Source of the DNA: Azospirillum sp. B4
GTDB lineage: Bacteria > Pseudomonadota > Alphaproteobacteria > Azospirillales > Azospirillaceae
NCBI RefSeq assembly: GCF_000333275.1
Contig: NZ_BACU01000068.1
Coordinates: forward strand, 1 to 45,656
DNA: 45,656 bases
Direction: 5' to 3'
The notes below the pieces were generated by a model, which worked only from the letters and a program-made list of their open reading frames with translations, was not told the origin of the DNA and ran no database searches. Below, piece after piece: positions 1 to 8,430 of this stretch; position 1 is the first letter of the stretch; each line of letters opens with the position of its first letter. The translations under genes and the position numbers were made by a program.

Positions 1-609
1 ATTGTTCCAGGTGGAGGCCGGGTGCACCCCGATCTCCACCCCGGTGCCGACGGTGGACAGTGGCTGGCCCTTGGTGAAAATCTCCGCGTCCGGGCCGATG
101 CCGACCTCCAGATACTGGCTCCACGCCCCGGCGGCGATCAGCGTCTGTTTCAGCGCCATGGCCTGCGGCGACCCGGGGCGAAGACTGCGCAGATCTTGGC
201 CCACCAGGCTTTCCACCTGCACGCGGATGGCGGCGGCGGCCCCCGCGTCGCCCCGCGCCTTCTCCTCGATCACCCGTTCGAGGAGGGAGGTGGCGAAGGT
301 CACGCCCGCCGCCTTCACCGCCTGCAGATCGATGGGCGACAGCAACCAGGGGCGGGTAGCGTCGCGGCCGGCGGGGTCGGTGTTGGCGTGGATCTCGGCC
401 AGGGCGCCGATATCCTCCCCCGCCGCCGCGCGCAGCACCAGGGCCGGGTCCGCCTTCTCACACAGGTCGCGGGCCGTGGCGAAGGTGCCGCTGACATCGA
501 CCAGCCGCCCGTCGCGCACCGCCACGACGGAGGGGCCGCCCCGGTCGGGACGGAAAACACGGCCGAACAGCAGGGCCTGGGGATCGGCGGGAAGCAACTG
601 GGTCATCAT
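1..609 (-). CDS. Fumarylacetoacetate hydrolase family protein, N-terminal part (runs off window)
   Basis: The first 203 codons are visible; the frame is still open at position 1, so the C-terminal half, with most of the metal site, lies outside. The start is ATG at 609 (a second ATG follows at 606), eight bases after the crotonase stop. Visible landmarks are a LLSPIDLQAVKAAGVTFA stretch near residue 90-107 and EIGVHPASTWNN at the edge. Both are typical of the roughly 390-residue FAH proteins found in sugar-acid operons, which act as 2-keto-3-deoxy-acid dehydratases or hydrolases. It is the last visible gene of the leftward operon starting at 5756. The exact substrate is not known. The family call is good from the landmarks; the reaction is inference. 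Confidence 0.82.
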   Translation of the reverse strand, partial: MMTQLLPADPQALLFGRVFRPDRGGPSVVAVRDGRLVDVSGTFATARDLCEKADPALVLRAAAGEDIGALAEIHANTDPAGRDATRPWLLSPIDLQAVKAAGVTFATSLLERVIEEKARGDAGAAAAIRVQVESLVGQDLRSLRPGSPQAMALKQTLIAAGAWSQYLEVGIGPDAEIFTKGQPLSTVGTGVEIGVHPASTWNN

Positions 610-617
610 CGGGGTCC

Positions 618-1388
618 TCAGCGCCGCCGGAAGACGGGCGGCCGCTTTTCCTTGAAGGCGGCGCGGCCTTCCGCCGCGTCGGCGGTAGCGAAGCAGATGG
701 TCTGCAGGTCGCGCTCATACGCCATGGCCTGGGCCAGGGGCATGGAGACGGCGGCCCGCAGGTTCAGCTTGGCCGTCTCCGCCGCGATGGGGGCGCGGGC
801 GGCGATGGTGGCGGCCAACGCCTGGGCGCGGGGCAGCAGGTCCGCCGGCTCCACCACCGCGCTGACCAGGCCCCAGGCCAGGGCACGGGGCGCGTCCACC
901 GGATCGCCCGTCATGATCATCAGGGCGGCGTTGGACGCGCCGATGGAATGGGCCAGGAAGGCCGCCATGCCGCCGCCGCCGATCCAGCCCAGCTTGATCT
1001 CCGGTGCCGCGAACTGGGCGTTGGTGGCGGCGATGCGGATGTCGCAGGACAGCGCCGTCTCCAATCCGCCGCCGAAGGCGTAGCCGTTGACGGCGGCGAT
1101 TGTGGGTTTCAGGCAATGGTGGATGGCGTCGCAATAGTCGGCGCGGTTGCGGAAATCCCAGGGCGTGGCGTAGCTGTCCAGCTCCCGGATGTCCGACCCG
1201 CAGCAGAACGACCGTTCCCCCGCCCCTGTGATGACGACGGCGCGGATGGTGTCGCTGCCGTTGCACGCGTGCACGGCGTCGGTCAGCGCCTTGGCCATCT
1301 CCGGCGTGACGGAGTTCAGCTTCTGCGGGCGGTTGAGCGTCAGGGTGGCGACGGGACCGTCCACGCTGAACAACACTTCATCGGTCAA
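618..1388 (-). CDS. Enoyl-CoA hydratase/isomerase (crotonase) family protein
   Basis: 256 residues, the usual crotonase length. It should act on a CoA thioester in the cytoplasm, by hydration, isomerisation or retro-Claisen cleavage. The oxyanion-hole segments are CCGSDIREL (62-70) and NGYAFGGGLE (101-110). The two acidic residues expected for a hydratase are Glu110 and Glu130 (APEIKLGWIGGGG). The start is TTG at 1388: the nearby ATG at 1393 is out of frame, and a GGGGGAG ribosome-binding site lies about six bases upstream of TTG. Only one base separates it from the stop of the upstream gene, so the two are probably translationally coupled. With the CaiB-type transferase two genes upstream it forms a CoA activation and dehydration pair. 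The substrate is unknown. Confidence 0.9.
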   Translation of the reverse strand: MTDEVLFSVDGPVATLTLNRPQKLNSVTPEMAKALTDAVHACNGSDTIRAVVITGAGERSFCCGSDIRELDSYATPWDFRNRADYCDAIHHCLKPTIAAVNGYAFGGGLETALSCDIRIAATNAQFAAPEIKLGWIGGGGMAAFLAHSIGASNAALMIMTGDPVDAPRALAWGLVSAVVEPADLLPRAQALAATIAARAPIAAETAKLNLRAAVSMPLAQAMAYERDLQTICFATADAAEGRAAFKEKRPPVFRRR

Positions 1389-1389
1389 T

Positions 1390-2574
1390 TCATCTCTCCC
1401 CCTGTCCGGCTGGGCCCGGCTGCCGGGACGCGGCGTACAGGTCTTGCAGGTCGTCGATGACAGCGCCGTGCGGCCGACTATCGGTCAGAGCCGAGCGGAT
1501 CAGGGCCGAGGCCGCCGTCTGGAATGGGATGGCGCCGGGGTGGCGGGGCCGGACGAAAGCAGCCTCCAGCGTGGCGGCAGTGTCGCGATAGAAGCCGCCC
1601 CAATGGTCGTTGACGCCGGCATCGGCCCAGGCGGAGCGCAGGCTGGGCTGACCGTCATGGTCGGGGATGAAGCCGGCCTGGGCGCCGGCCGACATCAGCC
1701 AGCGCAGATGGTCCAGCAGCGCCGGGGTGACCTGGGCGCGGGCGGTGATGCCGATGCCCGTGCCGCCCAGGGTCGATCCCGGCCGGCCGCCCGGCGCCCG
1801 CCGGGGGGCGTCGCCGAAGCGCAGCGGGTGCCCGCCCGCCTCTGCACGGGTGTAGTTCACATAGCCGTAGATCAGCGGGCACAGCGCCACGTCATCGCCG
1901 CTGGCCATGCGGCCCAGGATGCCGATGGGGTTCAGGTCCGCCACCGCCGCCGGGCTGGTCGCCGCCAGCCGCGCCATCAGGTCCAGCGCCGCCGTGCCCG
2001 TTTCCTGCCCGATGAAGCGTTCGGGATCGGCCTCCGCCGGCGGTTCGCCCAGGGCCACGCAGATGGACTGGAAAGACAGGGCGGCGTGCGGCCCCGCCAG
2101 CGACAGGGCCACCGGGCACCGCCCGGCCAGCGCCACCACCTGGTCCCAGGTCACCGGCACCGGCCCGTCGATGAGGTCGGGCCGGTAGGCCATGACCTGG
2201 GTGGCGGCGTCCAGCGGCAGGGCCCAGTGCCGGCCGGCGTAGCGATAGCTGGACAGGCAGGGGCCGATAACGTCCTGGCCCCAGGCCACGATCTCATCGG
2301 CGCCAAACAACTGCTCAAGCGGCACCAGGCCCTGGCCGGCCACGGCGTCGCCCACATGGGGATGGTCCAGCACGATCAGGTCATAGCGCCGGCACAGATC
2401 CGCGATGGGATGTTTCTCGAAATCCTCCAGCGAGTGCCTGTCCCAGGTCAGGGTCAGCCCGTCGCGCGCGGGGTCCACCGCGGCGGCGGCTGCCGCCAGG
2501 GCGTTGTAGCCGCGCGGATGGTCCCAGGTCAGCGCGCGGTAATGCGGCGCATCAGTCGACATGAAGGGGCTCAC
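1390..2574 (-). CDS. Leaderless extracellular-solute-binding-protein-like protein
   Basis: 394 residues resembling family 1 (sugar-type) ABC solute-binding proteins: an early beta-alpha region with YDLIVLDHPHVGDAVA and LVPLEQLF, then WALPLDAATQVMAYRPDLI, the segment that in this family precedes the hinge. It starts at GTG 2574, overlapping the CoA transferase stop (GTGA); an internal ATG at 2562 is the alternative. Neither start gives a signal peptide: the N-terminus is polar (MSPFMSTDAPHYRALTWDHP) with no hydrophobic stretch. No permease or ATPase lies nearby in this operon. It may therefore be a cytoplasmic sugar- or acyl-CoA-binding protein, or an enzyme built on this fold. The fold call is by eye; the function is unknown. 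Confidence 0.75.
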   Translation of the reverse strand: MSPFMSTDAPHYRALTWDHPRGYNALAAAAAAVDPARDGLTLTWDRHSLEDFEKHPIADLCRRYDLIVLDHPHVGDAVAGQGLVPLEQLFGADEIVAWGQDVIGPCLSSYRYAGRHWALPLDAATQVMAYRPDLIDGPVPVTWDQVVALAGRCPVALSLAGPHAALSFQSICVALGEPPAEADPERFIGQETGTAALDLMARLAATSPAAVADLNPIGILGRMASGDDVALCPLIYGYVNYTRAEAGGHPLRFGDAPRRAPGGRPGSTLGGTGIGITARAQVTPALLDHLRWLMSAGAQAGFIPDHDGQPSLRSAWADAGVNDHWGGFYRDTAATLEAAFVRPRHPGAIPFQTAASALIRSALTDSRPHGAVIDDLQDLYAASRQPGPAGQGER

Positions 2575-3758
2575 GGCGCCCCCACGACACCGGCGGCCAG
2601 CAGGCGCTCGATATCCGCCTGCGACAGGGACAGGCCCGCCAGGACCTCGCGCGTGTGCTCACCCACCAAGGGGGCGCCGCGTTCCAGCGTGGCTGGCGTC
2701 TTGGAGAAGCGGATGGGGAAGCCCGGCGTCTTCACCCGGCCTTCGGTCGGGTGGTCGTAGGAGATGAAGGTGCCGTTGTGGGCGATCTGCGGATCGGCCA
2801 CCAGGTCGGCGTAGCCGTAGACCGGGCCGCACCAGATGTCATGGGCGCGGAACAGCTCCAGCCATTCCGCCGAGCTGCGGCCCAGCAGCCGGATGCGGAT
2901 GCAGGCGAAGATCTCGTCCCGGAACGTCCAGCTGTCGGCCTCATCGTTCAGACCTTGCAGGAAGGGCTCGTCGATCAGCCGGCCCAGCTTGTCCAGCCCG
3001 GCCATGGCGACGACGATGTAACCATCCGTCGTCTTGAACACGCCATAGGGGGCGCGGATGTAGCAATGGGCGTGCGCCTCGGCCGAGCGGGTCTGCGGCT
3101 TGTTGCCCACGGTGAAGACAGACAATTCCTGCATCTGGATGGTGGTGATGGCGTCCAGCATGTTGACCTGGACCAATTGCCCCTCCCCCGTCCGTTCCCG
3201 GTGCAGCAGGGCGGCCAGGGCGCCCTCGAACGCGGTGTAGGCCGTGATGGCGTCCACCAGGTACTGCCCGGCCGGCTGCGGCGGCTGGTCGGCGCTGCCG
3301 GCCGACAGCATGGCGCCGGACAGCGCCTGCAACAGCAGGTCCTGCCCCGGATAGTTCACATAGGGGCCATCCTCGCCATAGCCGGACATGGAGACATAGA
3401 TCAGGCGCGGGTTGATGGCCGACAGTGTCTCATAATCCACGCCCAGGCGCTTGGCCACACCGGGGCGGTAGTTCTGCAGGAAGACATCGGCGTCCTTCAC
3501 CAGGTCCAGCAGGATCTGCCGCCCCTCTGGCGCCTTCAGATCCACGGCCAGGGAGCGCTTGTTGCGGTTCAGCGACAGGAAGGAGACGTTGATCTTGTTG
3601 CCGCGGGCACCACCGGCCGAGGCATGGCGCTGCCATTCGCCGCTGGTCGGCTCCACCTTGATGACGTCGGCGCCGAGGTCGCCCAGGCGCTGCGCCGCGA
3701 AGGGACCGGCCATGGCGATGGAACAATCGAGAACGCGGTATCCGCTGAGGATGCCCAT
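2571..3758 (-). CDS. CaiB/BaiF family (class III) CoA transferase
   Basis: 395 residues, normal for class III CoA transferases, which move CoA between a donor thioester and a carboxylic acid through an aspartyl intermediate. The N-terminal signature LSGYRVLDCSIAMAGPFA, the segment GADVIKVEPTSGEW, and YPGQDLLLQALSG with the likely catalytic Asp140 are all present. The start is ATG 3758. It follows the SDR by 50 bases and overlaps the next gene by four bases. In this context it probably activates an organic acid derived from sugar breakdown so that the crotonase two genes downstream can process it. The acid cannot be read from the sequence. No defects are seen. Confidence 0.92.
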   Translation of the reverse strand: MGILSGYRVLDCSIAMAGPFAAQRLGDLGADVIKVEPTSGEWQRHASAGGARGNKINVSFLSLNRNKRSLAVDLKAPEGRQILLDLVKDADVFLQNYRPGVAKRLGVDYETLSAINPRLIYVSMSGYGEDGPYVNYPGQDLLLQALSGAMLSAGSADQPPQPAGQYLVDAITAYTAFEGALAALLHRERTGEGQLVQVNMLDAITTIQMQELSVFTVGNKPQTRSAEAHAHCYIRAPYGVFKTTDGYIVVAMAGLDKLGRLIDEPFLQGLNDEADSWTFRDEIFACIRIRLLGRSSAEWLELFRAHDIWCGPVYGYADLVADPQIAHNGTFISYDHPTEGRVKTPGFPIRFSKTPATLERGAPLVGEHTREVLAGLSLSQADIERLLAAGVVGAP

Positions 3759-3808
3759 GATGGTGTCGTCCTAGGACTAAGTGAAACAATGGGAAACAGA
3801 GCGGCGCC

Positions 3809-4561
3809 TCAATGCATGACCCAGCCGCCGTCCACGTTCAGGGTCTGGCCGCTGATGAAACCGGCGGCGTCCGACGCCAGGAAGGACAGGGCCGCCGCGA
3901 TGTCGCCGGGGTGGCCACGCCGCTTCACCGACTGATGGTCCAGCACGAAGCGGGTATAGCCCTCCGGATCCGGATGGATCTTCTCCGCGTCCGTGGGGAA
4001 GGCGCCGGGGGAAAGGGCGTTGACGGTGACGCCATAGGCGCCGAACTCCCGCGCCCAGGCCCGCGTCAGGCCGACCAGCGCGCCCTTGGAGGCGACGTAG
4101 GGCGACAGGTTGGCCCAGCCCCCGTAGAAGGTGATGCTGGCGATGTTGATGATGCGGCCCCAGCCTTGCGCCCGCATGTGGGGCAGCGCCACCTGCACCG
4201 CCACGATGCCGGCATCGACGTTCACGCGCTGCACCGCCTGATGGTCTTCGACGCTGTAGTCCTCGAACGGCTTGGACGGGTAGATGGCGGCGTTGTTGAT
4301 GACCACGTCCAACCCGCCCAGCGCCGTGGCCTGGGCTGACAGCAGGGCGTGGAAGCCCGCCAGGTCCGACAGGTCGGCCCGCATCGGCACCAGGTGCCCG
4401 GCATCGATGCCGGCGGCGGCGTCCACCAGGGCCGCCAGCTTGGCGGCGTCATGATCGACGGCCAGCACCGTGGCGCCCTCGCGCAGGAAGTGCAGGGTGG
4501 CGGGCAGGCCCAGGCCGCCGGCGGCACCGGTATACAGGATGGTTTTGCCCCGGATGGACAT
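3809..4561 (-). CDS. Short-chain dehydrogenase/reductase (sugar-type)
   Basis: 250 residues of the classical SDR type, NAD(P)-dependent. The Rossmann motif TGAAGGLG lies near residues 11-18, followed by NNAAIYPSKP (an NNAG variant), the catalytic serine in NIASITFYGG, and YVASKGA with the Tyr/Lys pair. The C-terminus SGQTLNVDGGWVMH is typical of FabG-like sugar dehydrogenases. The frame extends further upstream, but the ATG at 4561 is preferred: it follows a GGGGGACGGA ribosome-binding region and sits 17 bases after the stop of the DUF4432 gene, whereas longer versions would run deep into that gene. It probably oxidises the sugar or sugar acid handled by this operon. The precise substrate is unassigned. 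Confidence 0.92.
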   Translation of the reverse strand: MSIRGKTILYTGAAGGLGLPATLHFLREGATVLAVDHDAAKLAALVDAAAGIDAGHLVPMRADLSDLAGFHALLSAQATALGGLDVVINNAAIYPSKPFEDYSVEDHQAVQRVNVDAGIVAVQVALPHMRAQGWGRIINIASITFYGGWANLSPYVASKGALVGLTRAWAREFGAYGVTVNALSPGAFPTDAEKIHPDPEGYTRFVLDHQSVKRRGHPGDIAAALSFLASDAAGFISGQTLNVDGGWVMH

Positions 4562-4577
4562 GGCTTCCGTCCCCCTT

Positions 4578-5756
4578 TCAACCGCGCACGATGGGGCGGA
4601 AGTCGCCCGAGGGGACGGGGTAGTCCACGTCCGGCTGGCGGGCGATGCCCTGGATGCGGGCGATGGACGCGGCCACGGACGCGGCATCGGGCAGGATGCG
4701 GAAGACGGTATCGTACCGCCGCTCCTCCCCATGCTCCAGCCAGATCAGCTCATCGCGTTGCTTGGCGAAGGGCTTGCCGAAGACGTGGTTGGTGGACGGT
4801 TCGATGCCCAGGGCGTAATGGCCCTGCTGCAGGTTCTGCCATTCATACATGGCGGGGAACTGGCGCTTGTCCGTCTCCACCTCCAGGCCGAAGCCGATGG
4901 CCTCGTTCACCAGGGCGACGGGCACGCGTGACGCGGCGTCGGCCGCCATCTCATGCTGCCAGACCTGCTCATGGAAATCGCGGCGCGGCGCCGGCAGGGT
5001 GCGGTAGCCCACACCTTGGCGGCGGTAGTCGTCGCCAGCGTGGGAGGCCCAGACCACGTCGCGGATGGGCGCCACATAGCGCGACCCCTCCGCCAGCACC
5101 GGGTGCCCGACGTTGATGTGGTAACAGTACATGTGGGGCGTGCGGTAGAAGCCGTGGTTGACCACCCGGTCGTGCAGCCGGATCTCATCGGTGCCCACCT
5201 TGGCCTCGATGCGGCGGATGAGGTGCAGGTCCTCCCCGAACACCGTGGACTGTTGCACCACGCCCTCCGCCCATAGCCAGCAGTCGTCGCCGTCCCAGCG
5301 CTCGCCATAGCCGGTCAGGCGCGCGGGAATGGTGCCGATGCGCCCGTGCAGGGAGGATTTGACGCCGGTGCGGGGCCCATAGACGTAATGGTCGGCCGCG
5401 TCCTCATCCATGAACAGGATGTGGTCCAGCCCGCAGGTGACCAGCAGACCGGAGAAGGAGCGGAACCAGGCCAGGCCCCCCTCCCCCTCATACTCGTGCA
5501 GGCTGGGATGGCGGAAACCGGAGGGGGAGTGCCAACCGACGGCGCGGCCATTATGCTCGCAATCCGCGATGTCCATGGCCCGCTCGACCAGGACGGTGAA
5601 GCGCAGGCCGCTGCCCGTGCGGAATTCCAGCAGGCGCACGCCGCGCTCGACGCCATCACCCAGCGTCATCAGCCGCACGCCGGCGAATTGGGAGAGCGAG
5701 CCCGTGTGGGCCGCCACGTCGCGGCGGGATCGGTCCTGTCCATAAAGACGGGCCAT
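4578..5756 (-). CDS. DUF4432 family protein, aldose 1-epimerase superfamily
   Basis: 392 residues. The protein matches DUF4432 proteins, a branch of the galactose mutarotase-like beta-sandwich superfamily. Landmarks are VLVERAMDIADCEHNGRAVGW, SSLHGRIGTIPA with a conserved histidine, and ALGIEPSTNHVFGKP near the C-terminus. ATG 5756 is preceded by GGAGG at good spacing. It is the first gene of the leftward operon reaching to the window edge and diverges from the mutarotase gene across 142 bases that contain a predicted operator. It may interconvert sugar anomers or epimers or act on a sugar lactone; members are poorly characterised. The family call is firm, the reaction open. Confidence 0.88.
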   Translation of the reverse strand: MARLYGQDRSRRDVAAHTGSLSQFAGVRLMTLGDGVERGVRLLEFRTGSGLRFTVLVERAMDIADCEHNGRAVGWHSPSGFRHPSLHEYEGEGGLAWFRSFSGLLVTCGLDHILFMDEDAADHYVYGPRTGVKSSLHGRIGTIPARLTGYGERWDGDDCWLWAEGVVQQSTVFGEDLHLIRRIEAKVGTDEIRLHDRVVNHGFYRTPHMYCYHINVGHPVLAEGSRYVAPIRDVVWASHAGDDYRRQGVGYRTLPAPRRDFHEQVWQHEMAADAASRVPVALVNEAIGFGLEVETDKRQFPAMYEWQNLQQGHYALGIEPSTNHVFGKPFAKQRDELIWLEHGEERRYDTVFRILPDAASVAASIARIQGIARQPDVDYPVPSGDFRPIVRG

Positions 5757-5834
5757 CCGTATCCTCCGTAAGCTTGGTTCTGGACCTGGTTCCGGCCCGT
5801 GCTTTGACGGGGATTAAGGCCCCCAAATGCGGCC

Positions 5835-5871
5835 TTGTCAATTCAGAAGCGTGATGTGATATCTCAGATAT
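5835..5871 (+). promoter_or_regulatory. Promoter with overlapping 13-bp operator (site A) upstream of the mutarotase
   Basis: TTGTCA at 5835-5840 and TGATAT at 5857-5862, 16 bases apart, form a plausible sigma-70 promoter for the mutarotase. The perfect palindrome ATATCT-C-AGATAT (5859-5871) overlaps the -10. Near-identical motifs occur at 11830-11842 and 12606-12618, beside the GntR regulator, so this is probably its operator. It also lies in the divergent control region of the DUF4432 operon. Confidence 0.7.
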
Positions 5872-5898
5872 GGAAATAAAAACTTCAGAAGGTGCAAA

Positions 5899-6255
5899 AT
5901 GAGCGACACACGCCGCCTGTGCTTCACCGTGGACCTGCGGGACGATGCGGAGCTGATCGCCCGCTACAAGGCCTGGCATGGACCGGGCGCTGTGCCGAAG
6001 GCCGTCGTCGATGCCATCCGGGGCGACGGCATCCGCGACCTGGAAATCTGGCTGCACGGCACGCGCATGGTGTTGATCATGGAGGTCGGCCCCGACTTCG
6101 ACCCCGCGGCCAAGGCGACCAGCGACGCGGCCAACCCCGAGGTCCAGGAATGGGACCGGCTGATGGGCACGTTCCAGCAGCCCCTGCCGGGCACGCCGGC
6201 CGGCCAGACCTGGGTGGCCATGGAGCGCATCCATTCCCTGAAGGAACAGGTGTGA
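5899..6255 (+). CDS. L-rhamnose/L-fucose mutarotase family protein
   Basis: 118 residues, close to the usual size of the YiiL/RhaM dimeric alpha-beta barrel mutarotases, which interconvert alpha and beta anomers of L-rhamnose or related 6-deoxy sugars. The conserved pattern is present: CFTVDLRDDAELIARYKAWHG with the active-site histidine, then DLEIWLHGTRMVLIMEV and a C-terminal WVAMERIHSL. ATG 5899 has an AGAAGGT ribosome-binding site. The gene stands alone on the plus strand, preceded by promoter and operator site A. Given the fucose-type oxidative pathway nearby, L-fucose is a more likely substrate than rhamnose, because no rhamnose kinase or isomerase genes are seen. That choice is inference. 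Confidence 0.88.
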   Translation: MSDTRRLCFTVDLRDDAELIARYKAWHGPGAVPKAVVDAIRGDGIRDLEIWLHGTRMVLIMEVGPDFDPAAKATSDAANPEVQEWDRLMGTFQQPLPGTPAGQTWVAMERIHSLKEQV

Positions 6256-6274
6256 CCACCGGAAGCGGCGACCG

Positions 6275-8377
6275 TCAACGCCGGGGCGCGTCGTCCTGCT
6301 GGACGCCTGAGCGGTCCATCACCGCCCGCGCGCCGGCCGGCCATGTGTCACCCTTGACCTCGACATTGTCGACCAGACGGTTGTTGAGGTAGTCGGTCAG
6401 CGTTCCCCGCGCCCGCCCGTCGCGGTACCAGTTGCCTGAGGCCAGGTCGTCCATGGCCGTACGGCGGGGAAGGTTGAAGTCCAGGGTGTTGACGTTCAGC
6501 CAGACATCGACCCTGTCGACGACGTTGTTGCGCACGGTCAGGTACCGGGACCCCTCGTCCAGGTAGATGCCAATGCCGCCGGGGACGTCGTAGATGTAGT
6601 TCTCGGCGATCAGGCCGCCGGGATCGGCCGACAGATGGTAGATGGCGCCGCCGTCCCCATACCATTGCTTCACGGAATGCACGCGGTTCCCGACGATGAC
6701 GGCGTCACGCAGGATGGTGGGCGTGTCATAAACCAGGTTGCCCGGCTGGTCGTAATAGCCGCGTTCCCGCGTCCGATAGGCTGAGCTTCCGCCCGGATCG
6801 TTGACGCCCCAGCCCCAGCCGACGTCGATCCCGTCGTACGGCGTGTCCGACACGTCGTTATGCAGGATCACCGGCGCCGTCGCATAGGTGACCAGGATGG
6901 CCGCCTGCTCCCGATAATCCTGTGACACGGTCCTGATCCGGTTGTTGCGGATCAGGATGTCGCGGACAGCCATTTCGGGGCGCGGCGGATGGTGGGCATC
7001 CGGCGTGACGCCGCCCACCATGATGGCGCCCCCTGACAGGTCGGTGAACAGGTTGCGCGACACCTCGACGGCGACGGCGCCCAGTCCGATGCCGCTATCG
7101 TTGGCGTCGGCATTGGTGCCGATGCCCAGCGCCACCTGTCCCAGATGCGCGAACTCGCCGCCCTCGAACAGGATGCGGGTCGCGGCGGCCACCTGGATCG
7201 CCGCCGGCTGCTGGCTCCAGTGGTTGCGGGCGGCCTCGAACGCCCAGCAGCCCCACGAGCAGTCCCGTATCGGCTCCAGGGGATAGTCGGAAAGGTGGCC
7301 GGCCAGGAACGCGCCGCTCTGCTGGCTGGCATAGCCTTGCGGGCCGGATGGTTCCAGCCAGCTGGTATGCTGGAAGCTCAGTCCCTTGAACTGCAGGTCC
7401 TTGACCGGCGTGTCATAGGTGCCGGCGATGGACATCAGCAGCGACAGGCGCGGCAGGACCACCGACGCCGTCGCCATTTCCTCCCCGGCGCGGGGCTTGT
7501 AGTACAGGCGGCCGGCGGCCGGATCGGCATACCACTGGCCGGGTTCGCGCAGGAAGGCCAGGGCGTTGACCAGGAAAAGCCGGGCGGACGCCTCCGAAAC
7601 CGGCCGTGCGATGGTGTCATAGCCGATGATGTTGTTCCGCCAGCCCGGCTGCCGCATGACGATGCGGTCGCCCTCGATCCGTTCCACCGTCGCGTGCCGG
7701 TCGGTGAACCAGCCCGTACCCTCGACCTCGATCCGCTGCTGGTCGGGCAGGTCGGCCAGGCCGCGCCAGGCCGGATCGACGATCTCCATCCCCCAGTCAT
7801 GGAAACGGAAGGCCTGGCGCGCCACCTCCAGCGTCGCCCGGCGGGCCAGGCGGTCGTTGACCCAGATCTGGCGCGGATCGACGCCGCGCGGGATGTCGGC
7901 CGCCCATATCCCCTTGGCCGCGTCGGCCAGCCGCCAGCCGGTCACCGTGTCGCCGCCGGAAATCACCGGCTTGGCGCCGTCCGACGCCTCCCAGCGCACC
8001 AGGTGCCCCGCCTGCCCGCCATCGGCCGCGGAAAAGCGCAGCGGCTCCGCCAGACGGTACACCCCGTCGGTCAATCGCACGACGACGTCCCGGTCACGGT
8101 TCAGGTCCCGCACGGCGGCCTGGGCACGGGCCAGCGTGGCGAAGGGATGGGCCGGCGACCCGTCGCCCGCGTCAGACCCGGCGGGCGATACCGACAGGAC
8201 CACGGGCGGCGACGGCGGCCGTTGCGGTATCCTGATGGTCGCCAGCAGCTTTTCCCCGTATAGCCGTTCCGGCTGATGGGCGGGCGGCAAATCGGGGGCG
8301 GGCGGGGTCTGCGACCAGCCCGGCGCCGATATCAAAAGCAAGGTCAACAGGCCGAAACGCGCCGCGTGCGATCCCAT
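6275..8377 (-). CDS. Exported right-handed parallel beta-helix protein, GH141-like (putative alpha-L-fucosidase)
   Basis: 700 residues. The start is ATG 8377, giving a clean signal peptide (MGSHAARFGLLTLLLISAPGWSQ); the open frame reaches further upstream only inside the MFS gene. The mature N-terminus carries VSPAGSDAGDGSPAHPFATL and VVRLTDGVYRLAEPLRFS, the opening of pectate-lyase-like beta-helix proteins. Later come repeated coil rungs such as ILIRNNRI, VILHNDVS, LIAENYIYDVPGGIGIYLDEG and YLTVRNNVVD, with GIDVGWGWG between. The layout resembles glycoside hydrolase family 141, which includes alpha-L-fucosidases, and the operon encodes uptake and oxidation of a fucose-like sugar. It probably releases the sugar outside the cytoplasm. 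The family assignment is by eye and moderate; the export signal is clear. Confidence 0.85.
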   Translation of the reverse strand: MGSHAARFGLLTLLLISAPGWSQTPPAPDLPPAHQPERLYGEKLLATIRIPQRPPSPPVVLSVSPAGSDAGDGSPAHPFATLARAQAAVRDLNRDRDVVVRLTDGVYRLAEPLRFSAADGGQAGHLVRWEASDGAKPVISGGDTVTGWRLADAAKGIWAADIPRGVDPRQIWVNDRLARRATLEVARQAFRFHDWGMEIVDPAWRGLADLPDQQRIEVEGTGWFTDRHATVERIEGDRIVMRQPGWRNNIIGYDTIARPVSEASARLFLVNALAFLREPGQWYADPAAGRLYYKPRAGEEMATASVVLPRLSLLMSIAGTYDTPVKDLQFKGLSFQHTSWLEPSGPQGYASQQSGAFLAGHLSDYPLEPIRDCSWGCWAFEAARNHWSQQPAAIQVAAATRILFEGGEFAHLGQVALGIGTNADANDSGIGLGAVAVEVSRNLFTDLSGGAIMVGGVTPDAHHPPRPEMAVRDILIRNNRIRTVSQDYREQAAILVTYATAPVILHNDVSDTPYDGIDVGWGWGVNDPGGSSAYRTRERGYYDQPGNLVYDTPTILRDAVIVGNRVHSVKQWYGDGGAIYHLSADPGGLIAENYIYDVPGGIGIYLDEGSRYLTVRNNVVDRVDVWLNVNTLDFNLPRRTAMDDLASGNWYRDGRARGTLTDYLNNRLVDNVEVKGDTWPAGARAVMDRSGVQQDDAPRR

Positions 8378-8430
8378 CGCCCACCCTCCCTTTACAGCGT
8401 TTGCTTCCAATGCGCCGGGCGTTTGCCGCC

